Part shown: piece after piece, positions 23,739 to 32,323 of the stretch
Layout of the letters: each line of letters opens with the position of its first letter
How positions within the stretch are numbered: position 1 is the first letter of the stretch
Assembly (NCBI GenBank): GCA_035647835.1
Contig: DASRMS010000177.1
Location: 1-32,974, forward strand
Length of the DNA: 32,974 nucleotides
Origin: UBA9865 sp035647835
Lineage (GTDB): Bacteria > Bacillota > Dethiobacteria > Dethiobacterales > Dethiobacteraceae
Direction: 5' to 3'
Notes under the pieces: generated by a model
Databases searched by the model: none
The model's input: the letters and a program-made list of their open reading frames with translations, nothing else
Told to the model about the DNA's origin: nothing
Translations under genes and position numbers: made by a program

Positions 23739-24698
23739 TTAGAGGGCACCTAGCAGCCAGAGGCCTAATACAGCCAATAAAAAGGCCAAGGCCCAAAAAC
23801 CGGTGACTACATTCCATTCACTGTAACCGCCCAGCTCATAATGATGATGTAAAGGACTCATGCGAAAAACTCGTTTACCCGTACTCTGAAAAACAAGCAC
23901 CTGGATAATTACAGAAAAAGTTTCTATCACAAAGACGCCGCCAATAATTAGTAGAAATAGTTCCGTTTTAGTCAAAATTGCCAGACCCGCCAACACGCCA
24001 CCCAGCGCTAAAGAGCCAACATCACCCATAATAACACGGGCTGGGTGCAAATTGTACGCTAAAAAGGCAAACACAGCACCGATCATGGCTGCGGCAAACC
24101 CAGCTAATCCCAGACTTTGCTGCAGCACAGCAATCAGCATATATGCTAATAAAGACAGAATCGCCGTACCAGCGGCTAGGCCATCGACACCATCTGTCAG
24201 ATTAACGGCATTGGTAAAGCCGAGAATGAAGAAAAGAATAAAAGGCAAATAAAGTGAGCCCAATTCCAGTGAATAGGTAGTAAAAGGAATAGTCACGTCG
24301 GTAGAGGCGCCTAGTGTGCGCCAGCCCAGATAAAATAACACCACTGTAATGGCCTGCCCCAAAAGTTTATCGCGAGCGCGCAAGCCAAGGGATTGCTTAC
24401 GTACTACCTTTAAGTAATCATCAATAAAACCGATTAAACCATTACCAAGCATTAATAATATTACCAGGTACAATTCAGTACTTGGGGGTGCAAAGAGAAA
24501 GGTAGCCGGAAGACTTACCAGGAGAAAAATCACCCCGCCCATCGTAGGCGTACCTGCTTTTTTTAAGTGTTTACGTGGTCCTTCTTCCCGGATTTGCTGT
24601 CCCAGTGCCAAACGACGCATTTGACGAATATAAAAGGGAGCTAACACTAAACCAGGCAAAAAGGCGCTTACTGCGGTAATTAATAAATTTTGTTTCAT
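23739..24698 (-). CDS. mraY: Phospho-MurNAc-pentapeptide-transferase
   Basis: Integral membrane enzyme that moves phospho-MurNAc-pentapeptide to undecaprenyl phosphate, making lipid I. The family motifs are all visible: KKAGTPTMGGVIF, IGFIDDYLKV (the metal and substrate Asp pair), FTNAVNLTDGVDGLA and VFRMSPLHHHYELGGYSEW (the HHH motif). About ten membrane helices fit its 319 residues. I chose the ATG at 24698, which follows AAAGGGTGG and overlaps the murF stop by four bases (ATGA). The upstream 24 codons lie inside murF and are unlike the family. Confidence 0.96.
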   Translation of the reverse strand: MKQNLLITAVSAFLPGLVLAPFYIRQMRRLALGQQIREEGPRKHLKKAGTPTMGGVIFLLVSLPATFLFAPPSTELYLVILLMLGNGLIGFIDDYLKVVRKQSLGLRARDKLLGQAITVVLFYLGWRTLGASTDVTIPFTTYSLELGSLYLPFILFFILGFTNAVNLTDGVDGLAAGTAILSLLAYMLIAVLQQSLGLAGFAAAMIGAVFAFLAYNLHPARVIMGDVGSLALGGVLAGLAILTKTELFLLIIGGVFVIETFSVIIQVLVFQSTGKRVFRMSPLHHHYELGGYSEWNVVTGFWALAFLLAVLGLWLLGAL

Positions 24699-26086
24699 GC
24701 TTCCACCCTTTGCAGCAGCTTGAGCACTTCTTCCATCTGCATACCACGGGAGCCTTTTAATAACAGCCAATCCCCCGCTTGCGCCAATAACTCTACAGCT
24801 TCAGCTGCCTGTACATGCGTTGTACACTGCACGATCATTTCTGCTGCCATGCCCGCCTCCTGTGCGCCTGCGGCAATCCAAGGGGAACGAGGACCCAGCA
24901 CCACTAAACCCTTCAGCCGGCTGGCAGCAGCCAGTCGGCCTACCTGGCGATGGCCTTCTTCTTCCAGCGCACCTAACTCCAGCATATCACCTAATACTGC
25001 AATTTTGCCGTGCTCACCGGCCTCTTCCCGCAAAACATTTAAAGCTGCCGCCACAGAAGTGGGACTAGCATTATAAGCATCATTAATCACGGTATAGCCT
25101 ACAGGCAAAGTTGTAATTTCTAAACGCATGCCGCTTAACTGCAGCTGCGCTAACCCCGCCTCAATTTCCGCATTGGTTAATTCTAAAGCACGCCCCACAG
25201 CTACAGCCGCCAATAAATTATAAATATTGTGCCGGCCTGGCAGTGGTGGGGTCACCACCAACGGCGGATAACCCGCCTGTTCTATTTGTACTTTTTTCGC
25301 TTTGCCGCCAGTTTTACCCGCTGCCGGGCGAATAACTGCTTTGCGAGAAAAACCAAAGGTTATCACTGGGCAGGCCAGCTCTCGCCAGTAGGGCTCTAGC
25401 AGCGGCTCATCAGCATTAACAACTGCCACTCCATCTGCCGGCAAGGATTGTAACAGTTCACATTTGGCCTGGGCAATACCTTCACGACTGCCCAGCATCT
25501 CCAAATGGGATTCCCCGATATTAGTAATGACACCAATGGACGGTACTGCTAGCTGGGCTAAAGCTGCTATTTCACCCAAACCACTCATTCCCATTTCCAA
25601 GACCGCCACCTCTGTCTTACTGGTCAGGCGTGTCAGCATAATTGGCAGGCCAATTTGGTTATTCAGATTGCCCTCAGTTTTTAGTACTTGGTAACGGCCT
25701 GAGAGAGCAGCAGCAATCAGGTCTTTTGTGGTGGTTTTGCCTACAGAACCTGTGACGGCAACTATCGGCAGAGTATATTGCAGACGATAACCATGGGCCA
25801 GTTGTTGTAGTGCTATCAGGGTCTCCGGTACGGCAATCGCACATAGTTCAGACGGCGGGGTAAGTTCCGCAGTTTGGTCAACAAAACAACCTACCGCACC
25901 ACTGTCCGCAGCCTGGGCTATAAAACGATGGCCGTCGGTATGCTCCCCGGCGAAAGGCACAAAAAAGTCTCCCGCCTGCACACCCCGTGAATCAATGACT
26001 ACACGTTTAACTTCTGCCTCTTGGTTGGCCTCCGTAACAATTTTCCCTTGTACGAGTGCCGCAATCGTCTTACAATTGATCTCCAT
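24695..26086 (-). CDS. murF: UDP-MurNAc-tripeptide--D-Ala-D-Ala ligase
   Basis: Cytoplasmic ATP-dependent ligase that adds the D-Ala-D-Ala dipeptide, completing UDP-MurNAc-pentapeptide. The 463-residue protein shows the N-terminal VVIDSRGVQAGDFFVPF, the ATP loop VTGSVGKTTTKDLI and the NLNNQIGLPIMLTRL block. TNIGESHLEMLGS and the C-terminal VINDAYNASPTSVAAALNVL are also present. The ATG at 26086 follows GGAGAT within the end of murE and overlaps that gene by 17 bases, so the pair is coupled. It is followed by mraY, whose product uses the pentapeptide. Confidence 0.97.
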   Translation of the reverse strand: MEINCKTIAALVQGKIVTEANQEAEVKRVVIDSRGVQAGDFFVPFAGEHTDGHRFIAQAADSGAVGCFVDQTAELTPPSELCAIAVPETLIALQQLAHGYRLQYTLPIVAVTGSVGKTTTKDLIAAALSGRYQVLKTEGNLNNQIGLPIMLTRLTSKTEVAVLEMGMSGLGEIAALAQLAVPSIGVITNIGESHLEMLGSREGIAQAKCELLQSLPADGVAVVNADEPLLEPYWRELACPVITFGFSRKAVIRPAAGKTGGKAKKVQIEQAGYPPLVVTPPLPGRHNIYNLLAAVAVGRALELTNAEIEAGLAQLQLSGMRLEITTLPVGYTVINDAYNASPTSVAAALNVLREEAGEHGKIAVLGDMLELGALEEEGHRQVGRLAAASRLKGLVVLGPRSPWIAAGAQEAGMAAEMIVQCTTHVQAAEAVELLAQAGDWLLLKGSRGMQMEEVLKLLQRVEA

Positions 26087-27575
26087 TGTTCGTTAATCTC
26101 CTCTGCAACCATGCTTTGACAACCAAACGATCATCAAAGGGAATTGTGTAATTACGGAAAATTTGCTGTGTTTCGTGTCCCTTGCCCGCAATAATCACTA
26201 CGTCGTCAGTCTGGGCCATGCTTAAAGCGCTTTCGATCGCCTCTTTGCGGTCAGGCAGCACCAAATAGTCACTTTTGTTTTCCTTTTGTAAACCAGGTAA
26301 TATTTCTTTAAAGATCTGCGTCTGCTCTTCACCGCGGGGGTTATCAGCAGTGACAATGCAGAAATCACTATAAATGCCTGCTATTTCTCCCATCAGCGGC
26401 CGCTTGCTGCGGTCACGTTCACCACCGCAGCCAAAAACGGTTAGCACACGCGCCTGGGCAAACTCCCGCACTGCACGCAAGATATTTTCTAAACCATCCG
26501 GGGTATGGGCATAATCTACGATGACCGTAAAGTCCTGCCCTTCATCTATAACTTCAAAACGGCCTGGCACACCAGTAATTTCCTCCAAAACCGCTTTGAT
26601 ATGCCCTAAACCCAAACCTTCCACCAAGGCTACAGCAACAGACGCTAGCGAATTATAGACAGAAAACAATCCTGTCATTTTTAAATTGAGATCAAGCTGG
26701 CCTTCTGGGGTCTCTAAATGATAATTAACACCATCGCGGGTTACCTGGATGTCAGATGCCCGCACGTGACAATGCGCAGACAAACCATAAAGCAGTACTT
26801 CTCCCGGTGTTTGCTCTGCCAGCTGCCGCCAGTACGGATCATCGCCATTTAAGATCGCCCGGCGCATACGCTTCTTTTTAACCGGCAGCGAGCCTAACCA
26901 AGCAAACAGTTTACTTTTACTGGCCAGATAATGGTCAAAAGTTTGGTGGAAATCTAAATGATCTTCAGTAATATTGGTCAGCACTACTGTATCGAAGTCA
27001 CAGCCAATTGTCCGATACCAAGCCAAGGCATGCGAGGAGACCTCCATTGTCACATGCGTTACTCGTGCCTTAACCATCTGACGTAAAAGTGCCTGCAAGT
27101 CAGAAGCTTCCGGCGTTGTAGCCAGCGAGGGAAATTCTTGCCCTCGGATATGGTAACCCACTGTGCCCAGCAGACCTGTGGCGGCACCGTCACTTTGCAA
27201 AAGGGCGTCTATCAGATGAGTAGTGGTAGTTTTCCCATTGGTGCCCGTCACACCGGTAAGGACTAACTCTGTAGCGGGATAACCATAATAGCAGGCCGCA
27301 AGTAAGGCCAAGGCTAAGCGTGTGTTCGGCACTGTAATGACGGTCGCCTGTTCAGCAGTGAAACCGTGTACATCCGTGACGACGGCCACCGCACCGGCGG
27401 CCAGTGCCTCTTTAATATAACGCTTGCCATGTGAACGTGTTCCAGGTAAACAGACGAACAAATCTCCCGACTGGACACGAGCCGAATGATAGGAAATGCC
27501 CGTCACCGGTCGGTCGAGGGGGCCCCTTACCTCTGCATGCAGCAGAGAGCCGACTAGTTCCGCAAGCGTTTTCAT
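26070..27575 (-). CDS. murE: UDP-MurNAc-L-Ala-D-Glu--meso-diaminopimelate ligase
   Basis: Cytoplasmic Mur ligase that adds the third amino acid of the stem peptide. The sequence has ISYHSARVQSGDLFVCLPG, the ATP loop VTGTNGKTTTTHLID and TTPEASDLQALL. The motif DNPR in FCIVTADNPRGEE is the known selector for meso-diaminopimelate rather than lysine. I chose the ATG at 27575 (501 residues), beginning KTLAELVGSLL. It has a modest AGCAGG directly before it and AAGGGGGT about eleven bases away. The terminator after spoVD means it needs its own promoter in 27576-27690. I could not identify one with confidence. Confidence 0.96.
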   Translation of the reverse strand: MKTLAELVGSLLHAEVRGPLDRPVTGISYHSARVQSGDLFVCLPGTRSHGKRYIKEALAAGAVAVVTDVHGFTAEQATVITVPNTRLALALLAACYYGYPATELVLTGVTGTNGKTTTTHLIDALLQSDGAATGLLGTVGYHIRGQEFPSLATTPEASDLQALLRQMVKARVTHVTMEVSSHALAWYRTIGCDFDTVVLTNITEDHLDFHQTFDHYLASKSKLFAWLGSLPVKKKRMRRAILNGDDPYWRQLAEQTPGEVLLYGLSAHCHVRASDIQVTRDGVNYHLETPEGQLDLNLKMTGLFSVYNSLASVAVALVEGLGLGHIKAVLEEITGVPGRFEVIDEGQDFTVIVDYAHTPDGLENILRAVREFAQARVLTVFGCGGERDRSKRPLMGEIAGIYSDFCIVTADNPRGEEQTQIFKEILPGLQKENKSDYLVLPDRKEAIESALSMAQTDDVVIIAGKGHETQQIFRNYTIPFDDRLVVKAWLQRRLTNNGDQL

Positions 27576-27690
27576 CCTGCTAGTATACCCCCTTAATTTA
27601 GTTGTCACACCTACATTTACCAATCTATTTTAATAATAAATAAATATTCACTTTTCAGAGAGGTAATTTGCAACAGCATAAGTCGTGCGC

Positions 27691-27718
27691 AAAAAGGGTG
27701 AAGTGATCTTCACCCTTT
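27691..27718 (-). terminator. Terminator overlapping the spoVD stop codon
   Basis: An 11-bp perfect stem (27693-27703 with 27708-27718) has a 4-base loop and a following T run on the minus strand. The first arm begins within the TAA stop codon of the PBP gene. It splits the dcw cluster between spoVD and murE. Confidence 0.9.
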
Positions 27719-29834
27719 ATCGCCGCTCGGCATCCGGCGCAGCAAACTTCACGCTAATGACACTATTAGGTGCCACTTTAGTATTGGCTGCCGGTTCTTG
27801 TTCTACTGCCACTCCAGAACCGCTGCTGTTTAAGCGCAACCCTAACCAACCTAAAACCTCACCCACTTCACGCATCGTTTTGCCCGTAAGTTCAGGTACA
27901 GTGATTTCATTTTCCTCACTAGCACCACCCAGATATACTAAGACCTGGGTATGCAGTGGTACTTTTGCCCCTGCTTTGGGGGTCTGATTTAAAACTGTAG
28001 GACCTTCGCCAATATAACGAACCAAAAGCCCATTGTTTTCTAATAACGCATTGGTATGGTCATCCATGGCCTGCCCGATTAAATTAGGCACCTCTACCAT
28101 ACTGGGCACAGTTTCCTCCGGCGTTGTGTCAGGAGGGATATTCAGATAGTTCAAGATACTCTCCATCATCCGTTTAAACATCGGCGCAGAAACCTGGGAA
28201 CCCCATTGCGGTCCTACCTGCGGCGCATCAACCGCGATATATAAGAGAATTTGGGGGTCTTCCATGGGCACAAAGCCAATATAAGAAAGAATATATTGAC
28301 CATCAACGTAGCGGCCATTAGGACCTACTTTTTGTGCTGTACCAGTTTTACCACCCATGCGGTAGCCTTCAATATAAGCATTCATGCCGCCGCCCTCTGT
28401 AACTACCAATTCCATAATCCGTTTTACTTCTTCCGAAGTCTCACTGGAGATAACCCTGCGTACTACCTGCGGCTCTTTCTTTGTGATTATCGTACCCTCA
28501 CTATCACGCATTTCCTTAACAATATAGGGTTTCATTAAATATCCGCCATTGATCATGGCTGAGACAGCCATCACCTGCTGAATAGGTGTTACAGATACAC
28601 CTTGCCCGAAGGCGGTAGTTGCCGCTTCCACCGGCCCATATTGTTTAGGTGAAAACAAAATACCTGTTCCTTCACCAATAATATCTACACCCGTTTTCTG
28701 TCCGAAACCAAAGGCCTTAACATAGTTCATTAAGGTATCGGCACCAATCCGCTGCTGAAGTTCGATAAATCCAGGGTTACAGGAGCCTAGCACTACTTCC
28801 GTAAAATCAATGGCGCCATGGCCGCCCCGCCCCCGCGTCCAACAACCAATGGAAGCGCCTGCCACTTTGGCATAACCGCTGCAAAAGAACCCTTCACTAG
28901 CGTTATATCGGCCTTCCTCAAGAGACGCTGACAAGGTTACCAACTTAAAAGTAGAACCAGGTTCGAAAGTATTAGTTACAGGCGTCAGCTTCCAGTTTTC
29001 CTGTGCAAACTCACCATAATTATTAGGGTCAAAATCTGGTTTACCAGTGATCCCTAAAACCGCACCAGTTTTAGGATTCACAGCAATAGCCACAATACCA
29101 TGGGGCCGTGACTCCAACATCACCCGATCCATTTCTCGCTCCATAATAAACTGGATATTTTGATCAAGTGTGAGTTCCAGCGTATAGCCATCCACCGGTG
29201 GAATAAATATTTCTATGCCTTGGGGCACCTGATGTCCTTTGCCGTCTGTTTGCATTTCAATCCGGCCATCCTGGCCTTTTAATTCCGCTTCATACTGGTT
29301 TTCCAAACCGGCCAAACCTTCATCAAGTCCCACAAAACCTAGCAATTGAGAGGCTAAGCTACCATGTGGGTAATAACGTTTGGGCTCCGGTGAGAAATGA
29401 ATGCCGCGTATTTCCAGCTTGCGAATCTCTTGTGCTACTTGTTCAGGCATTTGTCGCTTAAGATACACAGAATCTGCTTTTTGCTTTAGTAATTCCAGCA
29501 GACGTCCTTCATCCATCTCTAAAATTGGTGCCAGTTTTCTTGCTACTTCTTCCTTGTCTTCCTCTTTGATCTGATTGGGCCGCGCCATAATAGACAATGA
29601 ACTAGCACTGCCCGCTAACAACCTAGCGCGACAGTCAAGAATGTCACCACGCTGAGCCCGAGCCGGATTAGCACGTGTCCATTGTTCCCAAGCTTTAGAC
29701 TGCAGCTCCGGTCCCCGTACCAGTTGTAACCAAGCCAAGCGGATGATAAGCGCAGCTACGAGAGCGATCACACAAAGAAAAAGGAAGAGTAGTCTTTTTT
29801 TCACAGTTATATTGGATATCGTATACCTGCTCAA
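27717..29834 (-). CDS. spoVD: Class B penicillin-binding protein with two PASTA domains (SpoVD/FtsI type)
   Basis: Membrane-anchored transpeptidase that cross-links septal or spore-cortex peptidoglycan with a SEDS partner. The 705-residue protein has one N-terminal membrane helix (about 14-36) and a dimerisation domain (RAQRGDILDCRARLLA, near 60-75). The transpeptidase domain carries the catalytic S294-T-F-K297, S351-C-N353 and K496-T-G498. Two PASTA repeats occupy about 579-636 and 643-698. PASTA repeats at the C-terminus favour SpoVD, but this is the only class B PBP here, so it may also serve vegetative division. The start is TTG at 29834, seven bases after GGGAGGG. A terminator overlaps its stop codon. 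Confidence 0.92.
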   Translation of the reverse strand: MSRYTISNITVKKRLLFLFLCVIALVAALIIRLAWLQLVRGPELQSKAWEQWTRANPARAQRGDILDCRARLLAGSASSLSIMARPNQIKEEDKEEVARKLAPILEMDEGRLLELLKQKADSVYLKRQMPEQVAQEIRKLEIRGIHFSPEPKRYYPHGSLASQLLGFVGLDEGLAGLENQYEAELKGQDGRIEMQTDGKGHQVPQGIEIFIPPVDGYTLELTLDQNIQFIMEREMDRVMLESRPHGIVAIAVNPKTGAVLGITGKPDFDPNNYGEFAQENWKLTPVTNTFEPGSTFKLVTLSASLEEGRYNASEGFFCSGYAKVAGASIGCWTRGRGGHGAIDFTEVVLGSCNPGFIELQQRIGADTLMNYVKAFGFGQKTGVDIIGEGTGILFSPKQYGPVEAATTAFGQGVSVTPIQQVMAVSAMINGGYLMKPYIVKEMRDSEGTIITKKEPQVVRRVISSETSEEVKRIMELVVTEGGGMNAYIEGYRMGGKTGTAQKVGPNGRYVDGQYILSYIGFVPMEDPQILLYIAVDAPQVGPQWGSQVSAPMFKRMMESILNYLNIPPDTTPEETVPSMVEVPNLIGQAMDDHTNALLENNGLLVRYIGEGPTVLNQTPKAGAKVPLHTQVLVYLGGASEENEITVPELTGKTMREVGEVLGWLGLRLNSSGSGVAVEQEPAANTKVAPNSVISVKFAAPDAERR

Positions 29835-29890
29835 AAGCTAACCCTCCCGGAGTACTTCCCCTATCAAGTTCGGCAAAGCTAAGCTGTACC

Positions 29891-30268
29891 CTAATTTTCT
29901 GCCGCCTCAGCTGTCAGAATAATCATTTGTTCTCTGCCGGGATATTGCATACCAAGCTCATAGGCTTCGTTTTCCAAGCGCTCTAGTGAATTTAGAGACG
30001 CTATTGACAATTTTAAATGCTTCCCTTCTTCTTGTAAAGTTTGCAATTCCGACCTGGCCAGCTCTACCTGACGAGCTGCTTCAACTACCTGTGTAAAATG
30101 CGAAATTACGGCAATCGCCATTACAGCACAGGCAAAAATGGTCGCAAAAAGCTTTAATTTATAGGTAGCAGCGTGTAAATTAATCTGACGTCTATTTTGC
30201 GCGCGCGACATGTTCCGTTGCCTACGAGAATGTTGATATTCCTGGGGACGTTTATGTGCTACTAACAA
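29891..30268 (-). CDS. ftsL: Cell division protein FtsL
   Basis: Small bitopic divisome protein that pairs with DivIC and FtsQ and helps activate septal synthesis. The 125-residue product has a basic cytoplasmic tail of about 37 residues and a membrane helix at about 38-58 (KLKLFATIFACAVMAIAVI). A heptad-like coiled coil follows (ARQVELARSELQTLQEEGKH and on). FtsL evolves fast, so identification rests on topology and position between rsmH and the PBP gene. The TTG at 30268 is two bases after the rsmH stop, with AAAGGGTG inside the rsmH end as ribosome site. Coupled translation is likely. Confidence 0.87.
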   Translation of the reverse strand: MLVAHKRPQEYQHSRRQRNMSRAQNRRQINLHAATYKLKLFATIFACAVMAIAVISHFTQVVEAARQVELARSELQTLQEEGKHLKLSIASLNSLERLENEAYELGMQYPGREQMIILTAEAAEN

Positions 30269-30270
30269 CT

Positions 30271-31230
30271 TTATTCACCCTTTCCCTTATTTAGAACTTT
30301 GATTGCGGCGCGCAATTTTGCACTGCGAGCACGAGGATTAGCTTTAAGTTCACGATCACTTGCCTGCAGGGGCTTTCTAGTTAAAATCTTAATTTGCGGC
30401 TCTTTCCCGCATACACACAGTGGTAAGCCGGGGGGGCATTCACAACCAGCAGCCGCATGCTGGAACATTTTCTTCACAATGCGGTCTTCCAGGGAATGAA
30501 ACGAAATTACTGCCAAGCGGCCACCCGGTTTTAAGTAAGTGATGCTCTGCTCAAGCGCCCTTTCCAAAACCCCCAGTTCATCATTAACGGCAATGCGTAG
30601 TGCCTGAAAGGTCCGACGTGCCGGATGGGGGCCACGACGACGCGCACGAGCCGGAATGGCGGCCTTAATGATGTCTACCAGTTGAGTTGTTGTCTCAATG
30701 GGGCCATTGGCTACACGTTTAGCCACAATAAAGTCAGCAATCCGCTTCGCCCAGAGCTCCTCACCGAAATCGCGAATAATGCGTGTTAATTCCGAAGCAT
30801 CTAGATAATTTATTAAATCGGCTGCAGTCCTAGTATCTTCTCGACTCATCCGCATATCTAAAGCAGCATTGGCATGATAAGAGAAACCTCTTTCATCTTC
30901 ATTCAGCTGATGACTAGAAACACCGATATCAAGCAAAATTCCATCTACAGCATCTATACCTAACTCCGTGAGGATTGCTTCCAGTTGTGAAAAATTTCGC
31001 TGCACAAAGTGCACGGAGTCAGACCAAGCAGCCAGATTCTTTTTAGCGGCGCTTAAGGCTTCACTATCTTGATCGATGGCGACTAAGCGACCAGCCGGCA
31101 TAATTTTCTCTAAAATAGCGCGGCTATGCCCACCACCGCCTACCGTACAATCCACGAACACTTCACCTGGTTGTGGATTTAACACTTGCATGACTTCTTG
31201 CAGCAAGACTGGTTCATGTGAGAACCGCAT
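30271..31230 (-). CDS. rsmH: 16S rRNA (cytosine(1402)-N(4))-methyltransferase
   Basis: SAM-dependent enzyme (formerly MraW) that methylates N4 of C1402 in the ribosomal P site. Motifs: RFSHEPVLLQEVM at the start, the SAM loop FVDCTVGGGGHSRAIL, DGILLDIGVSSHQLNEDERG, RRTFQALRIAVNDEL and LAVISFHSLEDRIVK. A CECPPGLPLCVC cysteine cluster, common in clostridial members, lies near the C-terminus. I chose the ATG at 31230 (319 residues), nine bases after AAGGAA. The GTG three codons earlier touches that site. It lies 48 bases behind mraZ and is followed at once by ftsL. Confidence 0.97.
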   Translation of the reverse strand: MRFSHEPVLLQEVMQVLNPQPGEVFVDCTVGGGGHSRAILEKIMPAGRLVAIDQDSEALSAAKKNLAAWSDSVHFVQRNFSQLEAILTELGIDAVDGILLDIGVSSHQLNEDERGFSYHANAALDMRMSREDTRTAADLINYLDASELTRIIRDFGEELWAKRIADFIVAKRVANGPIETTTQLVDIIKAAIPARARRRGPHPARRTFQALRIAVNDELGVLERALEQSITYLKPGGRLAVISFHSLEDRIVKKMFQHAAAGCECPPGLPLCVCGKEPQIKILTRKPLQASDRELKANPRARSAKLRAAIKVLNKGKGE

Positions 31231-31278
31231 CAGTAACACTTCCTTACATTCCTTTTGTTGCCTAGTATCCCCCTCACT

Positions 31279-31710
31279 TTACAGCTCTATATCCATAATT
31301 TTCTCTGCAATACTTTCAAATGATAAATCCGTTTCCTCACTATACCGCTGCCATACTTCCTGGCTCCAAATCTCTACACGACTCGAGACGCCTATTACCA
31401 CCACATCTTTTTGTAATTTTGCATGATTGCGCAAATTTGTGGGGATTAAAACGCGTCCCTGTTTATCTAGTTCACATTCTGCAGCTCCAGAAAAGAAGAA
31501 ACGTGTAAAGGCCCGGGCATCGGAGCGAGTAAACGGGAGATTTTTCAATTTTTGTTCTAAAGCAGTCCATTCTTGCAGTGGGTACACGAAAAGGCAGTTG
31601 TCCAAGCCACGGGTCAGAACAAAACTATCGCCTAATTCCTCACGAAATTTAGCAGGCATAATCAAACGCCCTTTTCCATCAACTGTATGTTGATATTCAC
31701 CCATAAACAT
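31279..31710 (-). CDS. mraZ: Transcriptional regulator MraZ
   Basis: AbrB-fold DNA-binding protein, first gene of the dcw cluster, known to regulate its own promoter in E. coli and mollicutes. The 143-residue protein has two swapped-hairpin repeats. One holds VDGKGRLIMPAKFREELGD (about residues 10-28) and the other LDKQGRVLIPTNLRNHA (about 85-101). The ATG at 31710 follows AAGGGGGTGG and begins FMGEYQHTVDGKG. Three direct repeats 31-57 bases upstream look like its operator, which supports autoregulation here. Confidence 0.96.
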   Translation of the reverse strand: MFMGEYQHTVDGKGRLIMPAKFREELGDSFVLTRGLDNCLFVYPLQEWTALEQKLKNLPFTRSDARAFTRFFFSGAAECELDKQGRVLIPTNLRNHAKLQKDVVVIGVSSRVEIWSQEVWQRYSEETDLSFESIAEKIMDIEL

Positions 31711-31740
31711 GGACAGCCACCCCCTTCAAGGTCATTTCCC

Positions 31741-31767
31741 CCACTTCTCTCCACTTCATACCACTTT
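31741..31767 (-). promoter_or_regulatory. MraZ-type operator: three direct repeats at a 10-bp step
   Basis: Minus-strand copies AAAGTGG (31767-31761), GAAGTGG (31757-31751) and GAAGTGG (31747-31741) recur at exactly ten bases. MraZ is known to bind several short G-rich direct repeats at this period upstream of mraZ, and the mollicute form is AAAGTG(T/G) with 3-base gaps. A candidate -35 TTGAAA lies at 31820-31815, but no convincing -10 follows it. Confidence 0.8.
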
Positions 31768-31907
31768 GACTACATTCAACGGTACTTCTTATTTTCCTGC
31801 TAATAAAAAAAAAATTTCAAAGAAATTTAATCTAACCCGTGTCGGCCCTTCTTCTCTCTTTCCGCACCGGCAGTTTAGCGACTACTCCCGCATCTATTAA
31901 TTTGCGC

Positions 31908-31937
31908 AAAAAAAAAGACCCGATGCCTCAGGTCTTT
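31908..31937 (-). terminator. Terminator after the zinc-ribbon gene
   Basis: A 7-bp stem (31914-31920 with 31931-31937), which can extend by weaker pairs into the loop, is followed by nine T residues on the minus strand. It separates the zinc-ribbon gene from the mraZ promoter region. Confidence 0.85.
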
Positions 31938-31966
31938 CACCTAAACTTATTCAATTGTCAACTTCC

Positions 31967-32137
31967 CTACACTGTAAGTAACGCATAATCTTCTTTCTTA
32001 AGGAGATGGGACGTAATTACCCTGTCACCACATTTGGGACACAAAATATCTTCCACATTAATTTCTGACCAACTCACTAACCCCTGCAAACCACATCCCA
32101 GACACAGGAACTCTACTTTACCGTCCAACGCCTCCAT
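31967..32137 (-). CDS. Small zinc-ribbon protein, unknown function
   Basis: A 56-residue protein with two CxxC pairs, CLGC near residue 13 and CPKC near residue 33. They are set in FLCLGCGLQGLVSW and DILCPKCGDRVITSH, so a single zinc-ribbon fold is likely. There is no membrane segment. I chose the ATG at 32137 because a strong AAGGAGG site lies six bases before it. The frame extends 12 codons further, but that part has no ribosome site. Zinc ribbons of this size often bind nucleic acid or proteins; nothing here says which. It is a single-gene unit ended by a terminator, just ahead of the dcw cluster. Confidence 0.72.
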   Translation of the reverse strand: MEALDGKVEFLCLGCGLQGLVSWSEINVEDILCPKCGDRVITSHLLKKEDYALLTV

Positions 32138-32323
32138 GAGTCGCCTCCTTAAAGTGTGTTCAGCAAGTACCAACCTCAGCTAGTTTATTTATTCAAATTC
32201 GCCGTAGGCGATAAATTTCCTGTTAATTTTAAATCTTTTTACTAATAAAAATTTGGGCATCTTTTAGTTGTTACTATCAGTGTATGCAAAAACAAGTTTT
32301 TCTAGAATACTTTTGCCAAAATA

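Noticed and set aside
27595..27623. TTGGTA-17-TAAATT as a sigma-A promoter for murE
   Set aside because: Weak hexamers, and the start point would fall inside the ribosome site of murE.
32279..32286. CATACACT as a sigma-E -10 element for the zinc-ribbon gene
   Set aside because: The -10 match is good, but no sigma-E -35 stands at the required 13-15 base distance.
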